DNA of 64,000 nt from Gordonia alkanivorans NBRC 16433 (GCF_000225505.1 NZ_BACI01000092.1:1-64000), one strand, 5' to 3'. Shown: positions 45,972 through 54,525, numbered from the stretch's first letter. The notes: generated from the sequence alone by a model not told the origin. Made by a program: numbers and translations.

Positions 45972-46853
45972 TCATCGTGGATGCGGACCCGTCACCAGCG
46001 GGAGTTCGGGATGAGCGCGCCACTCACTCATCGATCCGTCGTAGACACGAGGTAGCGGGTATCCGGCCTCGGCAAACGCCAAGGCGGCTCCGGCCGCGTT
46101 GATCCCGCCGCCGCAATAGAGGATCACCTCGGAACCGGCGTCGATCCCGGATGCCTGCAGTGCCTTTCGGGTTCGCTCGGTCGAGAACGTGCCGTCGTCG
46201 TTCAGCAGGTCGGGGTAGGGCACGCTCACGCTGCCGGGGATGTGGCCGGGACGTGCGCCGCCGGACTCACCGGTGTAGTCGGGGGTGCGGAGCGCACACA
46301 CGAGCGTCGTGGACGATTGTTCGGCGACGGCCACCGCCCGGACCTCGTCCAGGTCGATGAATGCCCGGCCGGTGAGATCGCGTAGGTGGACCTCGATGCG
46401 CGGTTCGGTGGTCTCACCCGATGCATCGCCATCGGCCACCGGGTACCCCTGATCCACCCACTGGGCGAACCCGCCGTCGAGCACCCTGGCCCGGTCGAAG
46501 CCGAAGGACCTCAGCACCAGCCACACCCGCGCCGCATACGCACCGCTGAGCTGGTCGTAGACCACGATCTCGTCCGACGGCGTGATGCCCAGTTGCTGTG
46601 CAGCCGAGGCCATCTGCGCCACAGTCGGCCGCGTGAAGGGGACCGCCGCCGCAGGATCGGAGAAGACCGCGAAGAGGTCGGCGAACCGCGCTCCCGGGAT
46701 GTGGGCGGTGCGGAACACCTCACCACCGGGGGCGAACACGGTCTGCCCGTTGTCGTCGACCGAGCGTTCGACACTCGCGTCGAGGACGATCGTCGAATCC
46801 AGCCGGCGATGAAGCCATCCGGCGGAGACGAGGGCGCTCTCGGTACCGGTCAC
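45972..46853 (-). CDS. Sulfurtransferase (thiosulfate / 3-mercaptopyruvate type)
   Basis: A 293-residue tandem-rhodanese protein starting at GTG 46853. The N-terminal inactive repeat has HIPGARFADLFAVF and VVYDQLSGAYAARVWLVLRSFGFDRARVLDGGFAQW. The C-terminal repeat has ARPGHIPGSVSVPY and the active-site loop LYCGGGINAAGAALAF with the catalytic Cys. The loop CGGGI differs from CRKGVTA of rhodanese and CGSGVTA of mercaptopyruvate sulfurtransferase, so the donor is unsure. Its start overlaps the monooxygenase stop (GTGA), which suggests it handles sulfur released by that enzyme. Confidence 0.88.
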   Translation of the reverse strand: MTGTESALVSAGWLHRRLDSTIVLDASVERSVDDNGQTVFAPGGEVFRTAHIPGARFADLFAVFSDPAAAVPFTRPTVAQMASAAQQLGITPSDEIVVYDQLSGAYAARVWLVLRSFGFDRARVLDGGFAQWVDQGYPVADGDASGETTEPRIEVHLRDLTGRAFIDLDEVRAVAVAEQSSTTLVCALRTPDYTGESGGARPGHIPGSVSVPYPDLLNDDGTFSTERTRKALQASGIDAGSEVILYCGGGINAAGAALAFAEAGYPLPRVYDGSMSEWRAHPELPLVTGPHPR

Positions 46854-48226
46854 GCACCTGCCCCACCAGTTGCGGCGTCGGCGACGCTCCTGGCGCGGTT
46901 GCGCCATTCACCGCGTTCGGGGCGCGCGAGACCGAGATTCTCGCGCAGGGTGTCACCCTCGTACTCGGTGCGAAACAGCCCGCGCCGCTGTAGTTCCGGC
47001 ACCACGAGGGTGGCGAAGTCCTCGAAGGCTGCCGGGACGTGCGTCGCCTGGATCATGAAACCGTCGGCCGCACCGGCGTCGAGCCACTGTTCCATCGTGT
47101 CGACGATGTCGGTGGCCGAGCCGATCATGTTGCCCTCGGTGCGGGCGCCGTACCAGCGCCCGATCTCGCGGACGGACAGGTTCTCCCGCTCGGCGAACTC
47201 CACGACCTCGCGGTAATGGCCTTCCACACCAACCACTTCGAGCGAAGGCAGCGGACCGTCGAGGTCGTACTTCGTGAGGTCGACGTTGACGTGATAGGCC
47301 AGCCGCGACAGGCCCGCCTCGTGGTCGACGAGATCGAAGAACGCCTCGTGCTTGGCCTTCGCATCGCGGTAGTCGGTGCCGACGACGGTGGTCGCGGCGG
47401 GCAGGATCTTGAGCTGCTCGGGATCTCGACCGTGGGCTGCCGCGCGCTGCTTCATGTCCTGGTAGAAGGCGACCGCACTGTCGAGCGACTCGTGACTGCA
47501 GAACACGACATCGGCCCAGCGAGAGGCGAAGTCACGGCCCGTCGGCGACGCGCCGGCCTGGACGATGACCGGATAGCCCTGCGGCGGGCGCGGGACGCCG
47601 AGCGGTCCCTGAACCCGGAAGAACCGACCCTTGTGATCGATGGCCTCCACCTGATCGGGATGACCGAAGCGGCCCGACGCCTTGTCTCGGATCAACGCGT
47701 CGTCGGACCAGGAGTCCCACAATCGGGTGGTGACCTCGAGGAACTCCTCTGCTCGCGCGTAGCGCTCCTCACGGTCGGGAAGCTTGTCCTGGTTGAAGTT
47801 CTGCGCCTCCGCATCCTGGAAGCTGGTCACGACATTCCACCCGGCGCGACCGCCACTCAGGTGATCGAGGGTGCCCATGCTGCGAGCGAGGTTGTAGGGC
47901 TCCTGGTAGCCGGTCGACATCGTCGCGGCCACCCCGAGTTTCGTGGTCACCGAACTCATCAGCGTGATAACCGTCATCGGGTCCAGACGCGGTGTGCCCG
48001 AACCGAATCTGACGGCCGGAGCGAAGGAGCCGCCCAGGCTGCGCGGTACGGCGAGCGCATCGGGCACGAACGCCATGTCGAAGCGCGCCGCCTCGAGAAC
48101 CCGCGCGATGTGCTGGTAGTGCTCGGCGGTGAGGAAACCGTCACCGGCGTCCGGGTGCCGCCAACCGACCGTCCCCTGCGGGCCGGCGTTCATGAACGCG
48201 GCCAGATGAATCTTCCTGCTGGGCAT
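46850..48226 (-). CDS. LLM-class flavin-dependent monooxygenase (DszA/NtaA/SnaA family)
   Basis: A 458-residue bacterial-luciferase-like monooxygenase. ATG 48226 has AAAGGAGCG upstream. The start KIHLAAFMNAGPQGTVGWRHPDAGDGF and YQHIARVLEAARFDMAFVPDALAV, plus SGGRAGWNVVTSFQDAEAQNFNQDKLPDREERYARAEEFLE and FRTEYEGDTLRENLGL, are the long-form family that includes dibenzothiophene-sulfone monooxygenase DszA and nitrilotriacetate monooxygenase. It uses reduced flavin supplied by a separate reductase. No such reductase is adjacent. Coupling to a sulfurtransferase makes a sulfur-containing substrate plausible, but not proven. Confidence 0.9.
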   Translation of the reverse strand: MPSRKIHLAAFMNAGPQGTVGWRHPDAGDGFLTAEHYQHIARVLEAARFDMAFVPDALAVPRSLGGSFAPAVRFGSGTPRLDPMTVITLMSSVTTKLGVAATMSTGYQEPYNLARSMGTLDHLSGGRAGWNVVTSFQDAEAQNFNQDKLPDREERYARAEEFLEVTTRLWDSWSDDALIRDKASGRFGHPDQVEAIDHKGRFFRVQGPLGVPRPPQGYPVIVQAGASPTGRDFASRWADVVFCSHESLDSAVAFYQDMKQRAAAHGRDPEQLKILPAATTVVGTDYRDAKAKHEAFFDLVDHEAGLSRLAYHVNVDLTKYDLDGPLPSLEVVGVEGHYREVVEFAERENLSVREIGRWYGARTEGNMIGSATDIVDTMEQWLDAGAADGFMIQATHVPAAFEDFATLVVPELQRRGLFRTEYEGDTLRENLGLARPERGEWRNRARSVADAATGGAGA

Positions 48227-48290
48227 CTCATTCGCTCCTTTGCGAGTGATCGGCGATGGGCGGTTCGGCAGACGTCGGAGGCGGTCGGCG

Positions 48291-48941
48291 TCAGAGGAGG
48301 GAGAGTTCGTCGACGAAGGCGATGGCGAAGGACGCGGTGCCGGTCGCACGCTCACCGGCCCGCTCGCCGGCGGTTGCGAACGCCACATGTGCGGCGGCCG
48401 CGGCAGTGAACGGATCGACGACCGCGCAGAATGCCGCACTGAGTGCACCCAGACTGCATCCGGTCCCGGTGACCTGCGGCATCTTCGCGTCGCCACCGGG
48501 GACGGCGGTCGCGCGACCCGCCGGGTCGCAGAGATAGTCGACCTCACCGGACACCGCGATGACCGCGTCGAGACGCCGGGCGAGCGACGCGAGGATCGCG
48601 TCGTACTCGCTCGCACCGGCACCGATCGCCACCGGATCGAGCACCCATGGAGTACCGGCCTTGTGCGCCGTCGCGGCCGCCTCGTCGAGCTCGTCGGGTG
48701 TCACCGACGACATCAGGGCCGCACCGTTGATCCAGACGGCGCCGGCACCGGCGGGGAACGCAGCGGCCCACCCGGGCGCTGACCCGATGGCGGGGCCGGC
48801 ACCCAGCGCGAGGAGCACGTTGGCACTGAGGTTCGCCGCGACGTAGTTGGTGAGGCCGTAGACGAACGGCGCCTTCTCCCGAAGGCGTGCGATGGCTGTC
48901 TTCACCTCGGACGACTCGATGGTCGTCGTCTCCATCTCCAC
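48291..48941 (-). CDS. thiM: Hydroxyethylthiazole kinase ThiM
   Basis: A 216-residue ThiM (GTG 48941 with GGAG 5 nt upstream; ATG 48935 is an alternative). It shows VYGLTNYVAANLSANVLLALGAGPAI at the N-terminus, DPVAIGAGASEYD near residue 120 and the signature TGTGCSLGALSAAF near 165, which includes the conserved Cys. It phosphorylates 4-methyl-5-(2-hydroxyethyl)thiazole in thiamine salvage. No thiD or thiE is nearby and I see no TPP riboswitch upstream. It leads a same-strand run with a flavin monooxygenase, a sulfurtransferase and a GntR regulator. Confidence 0.9.
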   Translation of the reverse strand: MEMETTTIESSEVKTAIARLREKAPFVYGLTNYVAANLSANVLLALGAGPAIGSAPGWAAAFPAGAGAVWINGAALMSSVTPDELDEAAATAHKAGTPWVLDPVAIGAGASEYDAILASLARRLDAVIAVSGEVDYLCDPAGRATAVPGGDAKMPQVTGTGCSLGALSAAFCAVVDPFTAAAAAHVAFATAGERAGERATGTASFAIAFVDELSLL

Positions 48942-49004
48942 CTTCACTCCTTGGTTGATCCAGTCTGGGATGTCCGCTTCACGACGCCAGGTGATCGCAC
49001 GGCG

Positions 49005-49027
49005 ACAACTGCATTTAGTTGTATACA
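49005..49027 (-). promoter_or_regulatory. Palindromes in the thiM promoter, candidate GntR operator
   Basis: TGTATACA (49020-49027) is a perfect palindrome of the type bound by FCD-class GntR regulators. It overlaps a possible -10 TATACA with a -35 CTGGCG 17 bp upstream on the minus strand (49043-49048). Next to it ACAACT (49005-49010) and AGTTGT (49017-49022) form another inverted repeat. Confidence 0.5.
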
Positions 49028-49163
49028 GTTGGATGCGGAGTTCGCCAGCGAGGTCGTACTTAAATTCACGCCGGGTTGAAACGAGCCACGCGGCCTCACT
49101 CCGATCCGCCCCGACCTGGGCGACGATGGATGCCATGCGTGACCTCACACCCGACGACCCGGA

Positions 49164-49289
49164 GTGCTCCTGTCGGTGTTCGCCGTCCTCCTGCTGGTCT
49201 TCATCCCGGGCACGGTCGCCATGCTGTGCGTCGTGATCCTCACCGTCGAGACCGTCGTCTCGCGGACCTCGGACGCCTGGCGAGGCTAG
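49164..49289 (+). CDS. Possible small membrane protein, maybe frameshifted
   Basis: A 41-codon frame from GTG 49164 encodes a very hydrophobic peptide (VLLSVFAVLLLVFIPGTVAM, then LCVVILTVETVVS) with no good ribosome site. In the neighbouring frame, ATG 49135 opens MRDLTPDDPE just upstream. Joining both with a one-base shift would give a natural-looking small membrane protein. Its TAG shares the tetramer CTAG with the convergent TetR stop. Confidence 0.4.
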   Translation: MLLSVFAVLLLVFIPGTVAMLCVVILTVETVVSRTSDAWRG

Positions 49290-49942
49290 CCGAACCGGGC
49301 AGGGGCGAGGAGTGCGACGATCGCCCGCGCGAGACCGCGGCGGGCCAGCACCTGATCCTGAAAACTGCCCAGTTGCTTCTCCGACACCAGACCTCGCATG
49401 GCGCCGGGCAGGAACGCCGCGACCTCCCGGACACGTTCCGGGTCGACGTCGAGGTCGGCGAAGGCGCGCTGACAGGATTCGGTCCAGGACGGCCCCCACG
49501 AGGCGAACTCTGCGGCGGTCTTGGGGAACAGTCGCCGGAGTTCGTCGGGATCGCGCGGCAAGGCGGCCCGCAGGGTCTCGATCGCGCGGGATTCCGGCGC
49601 GGTCAGTCCCTCGTACATGAGCTCGATGATCGCCTCCACCCGTTCGCCCAGTGGCGCTTCGGGTTTCACACTGACAGGTAGGTCGCCACGCTGTTCGGCG
49701 GTCCGGTGCAGCACCGCCGCCCAGAGGCCGTCGATGTCGTCGAACTGATACTTGATCACACCCCAGGTGGCGCCGATGTCCTTGGCGATGCGGTTGCCCG
49801 ACACCGACGCGGGGTCACCCGAGGCCAGCGAACTGATCGCGGCGTCGAGCATCGCGTCGCGGGTGGCCTGGCCGCGACGGTTCACGCGGCGGGCGGCAGC
49901 CGCCGGAGTAACCGACGGCCGACCGGCTTCGACGGGTGGCAT
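49286..49942 (-). CDS. TetR-family regulator
   Basis: A 218-residue TetR protein from ATG 49942. The DNA-binding region is RRGQATRDAMLDAAISSLASGDPASVSGNRIAKDIGATWGVIKYQFDDIDGLWAAV at about 20-75. The remainder is a helical effector domain. It lies 64 bp downstream of the alpha/beta hydrolase at 50007 on the same strand. Inverted repeats in the divergent promoter at 51109-51192 are the likely operators, so it probably controls the hydrolase and the Rieske oxygenase operon. Confidence 0.88.
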   Translation of the reverse strand: MPPVEAGRPSVTPAAAARRVNRRGQATRDAMLDAAISSLASGDPASVSGNRIAKDIGATWGVIKYQFDDIDGLWAAVLHRTAEQRGDLPVSVKPEAPLGERVEAIIELMYEGLTAPESRAIETLRAALPRDPDELRRLFPKTAAEFASWGPSWTESCQRAFADLDVDPERVREVAAFLPGAMRGLVSEKQLGSFQDQVLARRGLARAIVALLAPARFG

Positions 49943-50006
49943 GGACGCTGATGGTATCCGTTGCGAACCCACCCTCGACCCTGCCGCTCCGCGGAGACCC
50001 GGCCGC

Positions 50007-51035
50007 TCAGCTCGCGGCACCCTCCAACCGGGGAGGTGTCGATGCCGAGTACATGACCCGATGGATCTCCGCGGTGAAGTCGTCTGCCGCCTCGACGTTG
50101 GAGGCGTGACCGGTGTCGAGCACGACGAGCTGGTCGAGGTAGCCCCGGATCGAGAGCGTGTGGGCGATGCGCTGGGTCATCGCGTGCGGCAGCAACAGGT
50201 CATGGCGTCCACCGATGACCGTGGTGGGCACCGTGATCGCCTCGGCACCCACGGGTCCGAGAGCCAGCCGGGTGAGCCCGACCGCGGCCTTCGCGCGGGC
50301 GGCCGGGTCGCAGGAGCGTGTCATCGCGAGGACGAAGGCGGCGTGGTCGACGGTCGCGGACCGGCCGTTGAGGATGCGGGTCCGGACAAGGCTGCGGGCG
50401 AACCGGCCGCCGGGCAGCGGGAACGGCACCGAGAGGGCTGCCTGCGGGAGCCATGCCGGCGCCTTCCACAGGTTGTTGAGCAGCGGCAGGACGCGCGTCT
50501 CGTCCACGATCCCGCCCCACGTCGTGTTCGCGAGAACCAGCGCGGAGGCGTGTTCCTCGACCCGGTCGCGGTGACGGTACGCCCAGGACTGCACGGTGAT
50601 GCCGCCCATGCTGTGGCCGACGAACACGGCCTTCGACCCGACCGGCACGGACTGGTCGACCACCGACTGGAGGTCGTCGGCCAGCACGTCGGCGTCGAAC
50701 GTGCGGCCGCCCCACGTGCTCTCCCCGTGGCCCCGCTGGTCATAGGCGATGACGTGGTAACGCTCGGCGAGGGCGTTGATCTGCGGGTTCCAGTACTCGA
50801 TGCAGCACGACCAGCCGTGGATCAGGACCAGGACCGGAGCATCGGCCGGACCGTAGTGGTGGACCCGAAGCCGGGCACCGTCGTCGGTGAGGGCCCAGGA
50901 GGCGCGTTCGGGCGCACGCGAGTTGTACAGCGCGTTCTCGAACTGCTGATTACGCAGCCGGCGACGGGCCTCAGCCGGTCGTACCAGTCCGGTCAGCGCC
51001 AATCGTGCAGCGCCGATCCCTCCACCTGCGTTCAT
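50007..51035 (-). CDS. Alpha/beta hydrolase
   Basis: A 342-residue hydrolase. The canonical residues are present: LIHGWSCCIEYW oxyanion region near 72, YDQRGHGES loop, nucleophile elbow VGHSMGGITVQS near 142 (Ser), acidic residue in IGGRHDLLLP, and the His in DTGHASNVE near 315. The extra N-terminal about 50 residues and a cap region fit esterases or epoxide hydrolase-like enzymes; the latter's Asp nucleophile is not present. It is divergent from the Rieske oxygenase gene and shares a 211-bp regulatory region with it. Confidence 0.88.
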   Translation of the reverse strand: MNAGGGIGAARLALTGLVRPAEARRRLRNQQFENALYNSRAPERASWALTDDGARLRVHHYGPADAPVLVLIHGWSCCIEYWNPQINALAERYHVIAYDQRGHGESTWGGRTFDADVLADDLQSVVDQSVPVGSKAVFVGHSMGGITVQSWAYRHRDRVEEHASALVLANTTWGGIVDETRVLPLLNNLWKAPAWLPQAALSVPFPLPGGRFARSLVRTRILNGRSATVDHAAFVLAMTRSCDPAARAKAAVGLTRLALGPVGAEAITVPTTVIGGRHDLLLPHAMTQRIAHTLSIRGYLDQLVVLDTGHASNVEAADDFTAEIHRVMYSASTPPRLEGAAS

Positions 51036-51108
51036 CTCGGCCTCCCGGCGTCATTGCTGTAAGCCACGTCACAGCACCGGTCCAATGATACAAACCGGCG
51101 TTCAATGT

Positions 51109-51192
51109 TCCAACAGTTTCGAAGGGAAATTGTTGGACACCCGAGTAACCGGTCGAGGCACCCCTCAAACCTCCATTTGAACGCGGGTTTGA
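51109..51192. promoter_or_regulatory. Operator-like repeats in the hydrolase / Rieske divergent promoter
   Basis: TCCAACA (51109-51115) and TGTTGGA (51131-51137) form a perfect inverted repeat. TCAAACC (51165-51171) and GGTTTGA (51186-51192) form another that overlaps the Rieske gene -35. A direct repeat TTTGAAC-gcggg-TTTGAAC overlaps the same spot. The TetR protein at 49286 is a likely binder. Confidence 0.5.
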
Positions 51193-51217
51193 ACCTTTTC
51201 ACAGAACCCTCTTGTAT
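51189..51217 (+). promoter_or_regulatory. Predicted promoter of the Rieske oxygenase gene
   Basis: TTGAAC (51189-51194) and TTGTAT (51212-51217) are 17 bp apart. The start point would be near 51224, leaving a leader of about 20 nt before ATG 51247 and no Shine-Dalgarno sequence. Confidence 0.5.
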
Positions 51218-51246
51218 TCATGCCCGGCGCGTCCTACCGTGACCGC

Positions 51247-52311
51247 ATGGCGCGAACGCCGCTGTCGATGACACCCACCGGATGGTTTCAGGTCGCATGG
51301 TCGACCGAGATCGCCGTCGGGACCGTGCACACGATGAAGTACTTCGGTCGCGACATGGTCGCTTGGAGATCCCGGTCCGGCCGGATCTCCGTATTCGACG
51401 CCTACTGCGAACATCTCGGCGCCCACCTCGGCCACGGAGGTCACGTGGAGGGCGAGAACCTGGTCTGCCCCTTCCACGGCTGGGAGTGGAACCAGGAGGG
51501 ACGCAACGTCTGCATCCCCTACGAGAACCACCCCAACAAGGGTCGGCGCATCCGCAGCTACCCCGTGGTCGAACGCAACGAAGCCGTCTGGATCTGGCAC
51601 GACGTCGACGGGCGGTCACCGCATTTCGACGTCCCGGACATCTTCGCCGACTTCGGCAGCGACAACGGGCAGGCCACCGCCGACGACTACTACCCGCCGG
51701 TGCCCGCCGCGACGCTCTTCCGACCGGGCCTGGAGATCCATCCGCAGTACATCATGGAGAACGGCGTCGACTTCGCACATTTCAAGTTCGTCCACAAGAC
51801 ACCGTTCATGCCGGACTTTACCCGGCACGACTTCTCCGGTCCGGTGTCCTACGTCGACTTCACCATCGCCTTCGACGAGGGCGCCACCCTCGAAAACGCC
51901 ACCAGCGGTGTCGAATCCATCAACGCCGGCCTCGGCTGCTCGGTCACCCGGAGCTGGGGCATGGTCGACAACCGGACGATGCCCGCGGTGACACCGGTCG
52001 ACGAGCACACCTCGGACGTGCGCTTCACCGTCTGGATCGGCCGCAAGCCCGGCGAGGAGACCGGCGACATCACCCGATACGGAAAGACCATGGCCGACCT
52101 GGTCATCGAACAGTTCGCCGCCGACATCGACATCTGGGCGCACCAGCGCTACTCCGATCCACCCGCCCTGTCCCGCAAGGAGTACGCCGGATTCACCGCG
52201 CTGCGGCAATGGGCCCGACAGTTCTATCCCGACGGCGGCGCGTCAGCCGACGAGTTCGTCCGTATCCGTCGCTCAGAGCTCGACGCACTTCGCGCGGCAG
52301 CGCAATCCTGA
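51247..52311 (+). CDS. Rieske non-haem iron oxygenase, large subunit
   Basis: A 354-residue ring-hydroxylating-type oxygenase (ATG 51220 is an in-frame alternative). The [2Fe-2S] Rieske site is CEHLGAHLG...CPFHGWEW at about 50-80 (Cys-x-His and Cys-x2-His). The mononuclear iron site is ENGVDFAHFKFVHK near 180, with Asp and two His. The size and TGWFQVAW start resemble the KshA-like group that hydroxylates steroid-type rings or N- and O-demethylates; the substrate is unknown. It needs an external reductase, none of which is adjacent. A DapB-like gene follows after 30 bp. Confidence 0.92.
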   Translation: MARTPLSMTPTGWFQVAWSTEIAVGTVHTMKYFGRDMVAWRSRSGRISVFDAYCEHLGAHLGHGGHVEGENLVCPFHGWEWNQEGRNVCIPYENHPNKGRRIRSYPVVERNEAVWIWHDVDGRSPHFDVPDIFADFGSDNGQATADDYYPPVPAATLFRPGLEIHPQYIMENGVDFAHFKFVHKTPFMPDFTRHDFSGPVSYVDFTIAFDEGATLENATSGVESINAGLGCSVTRSWGMVDNRTMPAVTPVDEHTSDVRFTVWIGRKPGEETGDITRYGKTMADLVIEQFAADIDIWAHQRYSDPPALSRKEYAGFTALRQWARQFYPDGGASADEFVRIRRSELDALRAAAQS

Positions 52312-52341
52312 CCTCCACGCCCGTCCCGAAAGGACCAAACG

Positions 52342-53427
52342 ATGACCACACCCGAACCGATCCGGGTCTTCCAGGTGGCCACCGGCAACCTCGGCACCGA
52401 GATGATCGACCGCATCCGCAATCATCCGGACCTGGAACTGGTTGGTCTGCACTGCTATTCACCGGACAAGGTCGGCCGTGATGCCGGCGAGATCGTCGGC
52501 ATCGGACCGGTCGGTGTGATCGCGACCGGCACCGTCGAGGAGATCATCGCCGCACGACCCGACGTGCTCACCTTCCACGGCGTGTTCCCCGACGAGGACC
52601 TCTACGTCCAGGTCCTCGAAGCCGGGATCAACATCGTGACCACCGCCGACTGGATCACCGGTTTCCACCGGGACACCAACCATCCGCACCACTCCGGCCG
52701 CAAGGTCAGCGAGATCATCGCCGATGCCTGCACGAAGGGCGGTGCCACCTTCTACGGAACCGGCATGAATCCCGGTCTGGCACAGATCCTCGGCATCGTG
52801 CACACCGCCGACGTCGCCGAGATCGAGAACGTCACGGTCACCGAGTCGGTGGACGTCTCCTGCCACCACTCGGTCGACACCTGGAAGGCCGTCGGCTACG
52901 GCCTGCCGGTCGACGACCCGTCCATCCCGGACTCGCTCTACAAGTACACCGCCGTCTTCGCCGACTCGGTGTACCTCATGGCCGACGCCTTCGATCTCGA
53001 ACTCGACGAGGTGGCGTTCTCCTACGAACTGGGTGCGTGCACCAAGGACGTCGACCTCGGTTGGTACCAGCTCCCCGCCGGGTCGCTGGGCGGTAGTTAC
53101 ATCAAGTACCAGGGAATGGTCGACGGTGTGCCGCGCGTCGAATCGCATCTGGAATGGCAGATGACACCGCACACCGACCCGTCGTGGAACATTCAGGCCT
53201 GCTACATCACCCAGGTGACCGGCGACCCCAACATCTACTCCAAGCACATGATCTTCCCGCGCAAGGGATTCGACCTCTCCAACCCGGAGAACTTCGCGTC
53301 GATCGGCATGACCGTCACGGGCCTGCCCGCACTCAACTCGATCCGATCGGTGGTCGCGGCCCCGCCCGGGATCGTGACCAGTGCCGATCTCCCGCTACGA
53401 AGCTTCGCCGGCCGCTTCAAGCGCTGA
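52342..53427 (+). CDS. DapB-like NAD(P)-dependent dehydrogenase
   Basis: A 361-residue protein with a dihydrodipicolinate-reductase-like Rossmann N-terminus (RVFQVATGNLGTEMIDRIRNHPDLELVGL), followed by HGVFPDEDLYVQVLEAGINIVTTADW and a conserved GTGMNPGLAQIL near residue 140. Relatives act as 2,4-diaminopentanoate dehydrogenase-like or amine dehydrogenases; the long C-terminal half is typical of that group. GAAAGGACC precedes the ATG. It is co-directional with the Rieske oxygenase gene and probably oxidises its product. Confidence 0.85.
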   Translation: MTTPEPIRVFQVATGNLGTEMIDRIRNHPDLELVGLHCYSPDKVGRDAGEIVGIGPVGVIATGTVEEIIAARPDVLTFHGVFPDEDLYVQVLEAGINIVTTADWITGFHRDTNHPHHSGRKVSEIIADACTKGGATFYGTGMNPGLAQILGIVHTADVAEIENVTVTESVDVSCHHSVDTWKAVGYGLPVDDPSIPDSLYKYTAVFADSVYLMADAFDLELDEVAFSYELGACTKDVDLGWYQLPAGSLGGSYIKYQGMVDGVPRVESHLEWQMTPHTDPSWNIQACYITQVTGDPNIYSKHMIFPRKGFDLSNPENFASIGMTVTGLPALNSIRSVVAAPPGIVTSADLPLRSFAGRFKR

Positions 53428-53452
53428 GCCGGCGCGGTGTCGGTATCGACCT

Positions 53453-53466
53453 GGGTGAATCCACCC
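53453..53466. terminator. Short hairpin between convergent genes
   Basis: GGGTG-aatc-CACCC forms a 5-bp stem in the 79-bp gap between the DapB-like gene and the convergent SDR gene. More weakly paired GC-rich DNA follows up to 53506. A bidirectional terminator is plausible but not clear. Confidence 0.35.
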
Positions 53467-53506
53467 TCGGGTTCCCTCCCTCGAGAAGCCTCTTCGGGAA
53501 TCCCCT

Positions 53507-54439
53507 TCAGCCGAGATCGATACTGATGCCGGTGAGCTCGGCGCCGATATCCCACAGCCGTTCGGCGACCGCGCGATCCTTGGCCTTCGGCGACGGCTCG
53601 ACGAGCATCGGCGGGCCGGCGAGGCCGAAACTCCCTGTCGGACCGTAATACTGGCCGCCCGAGACCTTCGGATCGGTGGCTGCCCGAAGGATCGGCAGGG
53701 CCCCTTCGGGCGGATCCATGATGAACCGATCGGTGAGCCACCGCAGCGACGGCGCGTGATACGCCCACTGCAGGAATTTGTTCTGCTCGCGCATCACCCC
53801 GGTCCGCGTGCCACCGGGGTGGGCGGCGAGCGAGATCGCCGTGGCCCCAGCCGCTTTCAGCCGGCGATCGAGCTCCAGCGAGAACAGCATCTGAGCGAGC
53901 TTGGCTCGTGAGTACGCCCCGGCACTGGTGAACGTGCGGTCCATGGGCAGGTCTGAGAAATCGATGTTGCCCGCGCGGTGGGCGTGACTGCCGACGGTGA
54001 CGATCCGCGCGGCGTCGGCGGCGAGCAACCGGTCCATCAGCAACCCGGTGAGCGCGTAATGACCGAGATAGTTGGTACCGAAGTCCATCTCGAAACCGTC
54101 GGGAGTCAGGTCGCGCTGAGCGCGCATGACGCCGGCGTTGTTCACCAGCACGTCGATGCGGGGATGGCATCGCCGGATCTCCTCGGCGGCTGCGCGGACG
54201 GAGTCGAGACTGGCGAGATCGAGGTCGAGGATCTCCACCTCCGCGCCGGGTACCTCGGCGACGATGTCGTCGCGTGCGGCGGCGGCGGTCTCGGCGTTGC
54301 GGCACGCCAGCACCACGGTGGCGCCCAGAGTGGCGAGCCCGCGGGCGGCTTCACGGCCGATGCCCCCGTTGGCTCCGGTGACCACGGCGACCCGCCCGGT
54401 CTGTGGAGGCGCGTCGGCCAATGTCCAACCCGTCTTCAC
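53507..54439 (-). CDS. Short-chain dehydrogenase/reductase (retinol/protochlorophyllide reductase-like)
   Basis: A 310-residue SDR. GTG 54439 is chosen for its GGGGGAG ribosome site. It has the cofactor motif TGANGGIGREAARGLATLGA near residue 22, NNAGVM near 97, and the catalytic YSRAK near 170. The longer C-terminal part (GQYYGPTG...GPP) fits the RDH/WW-domain oxidoreductase-like subgroup that uses NADP(H). It would reduce a ketone or oxidise an alcohol. An inverted repeat TCACAT-ctc-ATGTGA lies upstream. Confidence 0.9.
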   Translation of the reverse strand: MKTGWTLADAPPQTGRVAVVTGANGGIGREAARGLATLGATVVLACRNAETAAAARDDIVAEVPGAEVEILDLDLASLDSVRAAAEEIRRCHPRIDVLVNNAGVMRAQRDLTPDGFEMDFGTNYLGHYALTGLLMDRLLAADAARIVTVGSHAHRAGNIDFSDLPMDRTFTSAGAYSRAKLAQMLFSLELDRRLKAAGATAISLAAHPGGTRTGVMREQNKFLQWAYHAPSLRWLTDRFIMDPPEGALPILRAATDPKVSGGQYYGPTGSFGLAGPPMLVEPSPKAKDRAVAERLWDIGAELTGISIDLG

Positions 54440-54483
54440 GCGCTCCCCCTCTGATTCCGGCACAACGGACGCTGTTGTTCGTA

Positions 54484-54498
54484 TCACATCTCATGTGA
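54484..54498. promoter_or_regulatory. Palindrome upstream of the SDR gene
   Basis: TCACAT-ctc-ATGTGA is a perfect 6-bp inverted repeat. A wider pair, TGTGAC (54494-54499) and GTCACA (54515-54520), shares it. The position, 45-80 bp upstream of the SDR start, fits an operator. Confidence 0.45.
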
Positions 54499-54525
54499 CA
54501 GTTCCGGTTCGGGTGTCACACGCGA

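Noticed and set aside
46850..48226. Naming the flavin monooxygenase as DszA
   Set aside because: It belongs to the same long family, but dszB and dszC are not adjacent and nearby relatives act on many substrates.
48942..49080. TPP riboswitch before thiM
   Set aside because: The CTGAGA and ACCTGATC-type core elements of the thi box are absent.
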